NCBI GenBank assembly: GCA_965247375.1 | Contig: CBDFHU010000036.1 | Coordinates: 62,001-126,000, forward strand | Source: Arsenicibacter sp965247375 | GTDB lineage: Bacteria > Bacteroidota > Bacteroidia > Cytophagales > Spirosomataceae | Reading direction: 5' to 3' | DNA: 64,000 bases | Shown here: piece by piece, positions 63,496-64,000 of the stretch | Numbering within the stretch: position 1 is the first letter of the stretch | Layout: every line of letters begins with the position of its first letter | Notes under the pieces: generated by a model | Seen by the model: only the letters and a program-made list of their open reading frames with translations | What the model was told of the DNA's origin: nothing | The model's database searches: none | Translations under genes and position numbers: made by a program

Positions 63496-64000
63496 TTAGT
63501 TTCGGCGGATAAAAACACCGGGAAAATGGCCGGTTGGTTTCTGACCGGCAAGGACCAGCTTTCCGGCTACCCAAACGGCTTCAATACCAATACTTACGGC
63601 CTGACTGTCGCCGGACTTAGCCTGATCCATAACGGTATCCGGATTAAACAGGACAAGATCCGCTGCGTAGCCGGGAGCGATCAGCCCCCGGTTGCGCAGC
63701 CCGAGGTGCTGGGCGGTCAGACCGGTCATTTTGTAGATAGCCGTCTCGAGCGGCATAATCTGCTGCCCGCGCACATACCGGCCCAGCACACGGGTAAAGG
63801 CCCCGAATGCACGGGGATGTCCGCCTACCGACCCATCCGAGCAGATATTGGTTTGCGGCCATTGCAGGAACCGGACCACATCCGGCTCATCCATCGATTT
63901 GCCCATGATGCTTTCACCGGTTTCGCCGGGATGTTTTTCGGCATGGGCAGCCGCTTCTGCAATTAAGCCCATCAGTGCCTGTGCTGGTTTTTCCTGACGG
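63496..64000 (-). CDS. N-acyl-D-amino-acid deacylase family amidohydrolase (5' end outside window)
   Basis: The minus-strand frame is open from the window edge to the stop at 63496, about 167 codons. It shows the C-terminal half of D-aminoacylases: ICSDGSVGGHPRAFGAFTRVLGRYVR with the catalytic Asp in SDGS, ETAIYKMTGLTAQHLGL, RGLIAPGYAADLVLFNPDTV and the small beta-domain closing strands. It hydrolyses N-acyl-D-amino acids or related dipeptides; a Zn enzyme, periplasmic in many relatives. Confidence 0.9.
   Translation of the reverse strand, partial: RQEKPAQALMGLIAEAAAHAEKHPGETGESIMGKSMDEPDVVRFLQWPQTNICSDGSVGGHPRAFGAFTRVLGRYVRGQQIMPLETAIYKMTGLTAQHLGLRNRGLIAPGYAADLVLFNPDTVMDQAKSGDSQAVSIGIEAVWVAGKLVLAGQKPTGHFPGVFIRRN

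Overview
The window looks like chromosomal DNA from a Bacteroidota bacterium of the Cytophagales (Spirosoma/Fibrella-like). This is inferred from the BatB/BatC pair, the CdaA neighbourhood, a double-glycine peptide exporter, Ig-repeat polymorphic toxins with a conserved pre-toxin module ending in YDPSW, and the general lack of strong Shine-Dalgarno sites. Most genes are moderately GC-rich. The exception is 36.7-42.4 kb, where AT-rich pieces alternate with GC-rich ones.

Layout. 0-2 kb: a partial flavin-dependent oxidoreductase and four tRNA genes (Arg, Pro, Pro, Ser), all on the minus strand. 2-8.3 kb (plus): batB, batC, thiolase, purC, STAS protein, RNase Z, and the c-di-AMP synthase cdaA. 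8.3-12.8 kb: an XRE regulator, then a small double-glycine-leader peptide with its HlyD adaptor and C39-peptidase ABC exporter (exporter frameshifted). 12.8-16.2 kb (minus): DUF4332 protein, a small protein, UDP-glucuronate decarboxylase, UDP-glucose dehydrogenase (frame-broken). 16.4-18.3 kb: acyl-CoA dehydrogenase and an exported protein.

18.4-27.7 kb (minus) is one tight operon: FHA protein, PP2C phosphatase with an external domain, Ser/Thr kinase with external Sel1 repeats, a 1330-residue RodA/FtsW-penicillin-binding-protein fusion, and a second FHA protein. It has the same parts list as the actinobacterial pknB-pstP-rodA-pbpA-fhaAB locus, so I infer phospho-control of peptidoglycan synthesis. 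27.9-34.6 kb holds aroA, a queuosine-precursor transporter, an alanine-type aminotransferase, a cytochrome c, an AraC regulator and an NmrA-like oxidoreductase.

34.7-43 kb is a polymorphic-toxin locus. One large Ig-repeat toxin with a sharp GC drop at its tip and a membrane immunity candidate is followed by three cassettes. Each of these has only the C-terminal stub of a toxin plus a downstream immunity-type gene. The cassettes are separated by five copies of a palindromic repeat, and a lipoprotein gene is duplicated (one copy intact, one decayed). 43-50.3 kb: acyltransferase, PIF1-like helicase with HRDC, TruC, and an isoquinoline-oxidoreductase-type molybdoenzyme pair. 50.4-57.4 kb: CPA1 antiporter, alpha/beta hydrolase, Ogt, response regulator, an ethylene-receptor-like histidine kinase, a truncated sugar dehydrogenase, cysE and a TetR regulator. 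57.6-64 kb: methyltransferase, peroxiredoxin, ROK kinase, ArsR regulator, a secreted endonuclease, holA and a partial D-aminoacylase.

Eight genes are broken by frame changes, several at short homopolymers and several in housekeeping-type genes. Sequencing or assembly indels are a likely explanation for many of them, so broken genes should be read with that caveat.
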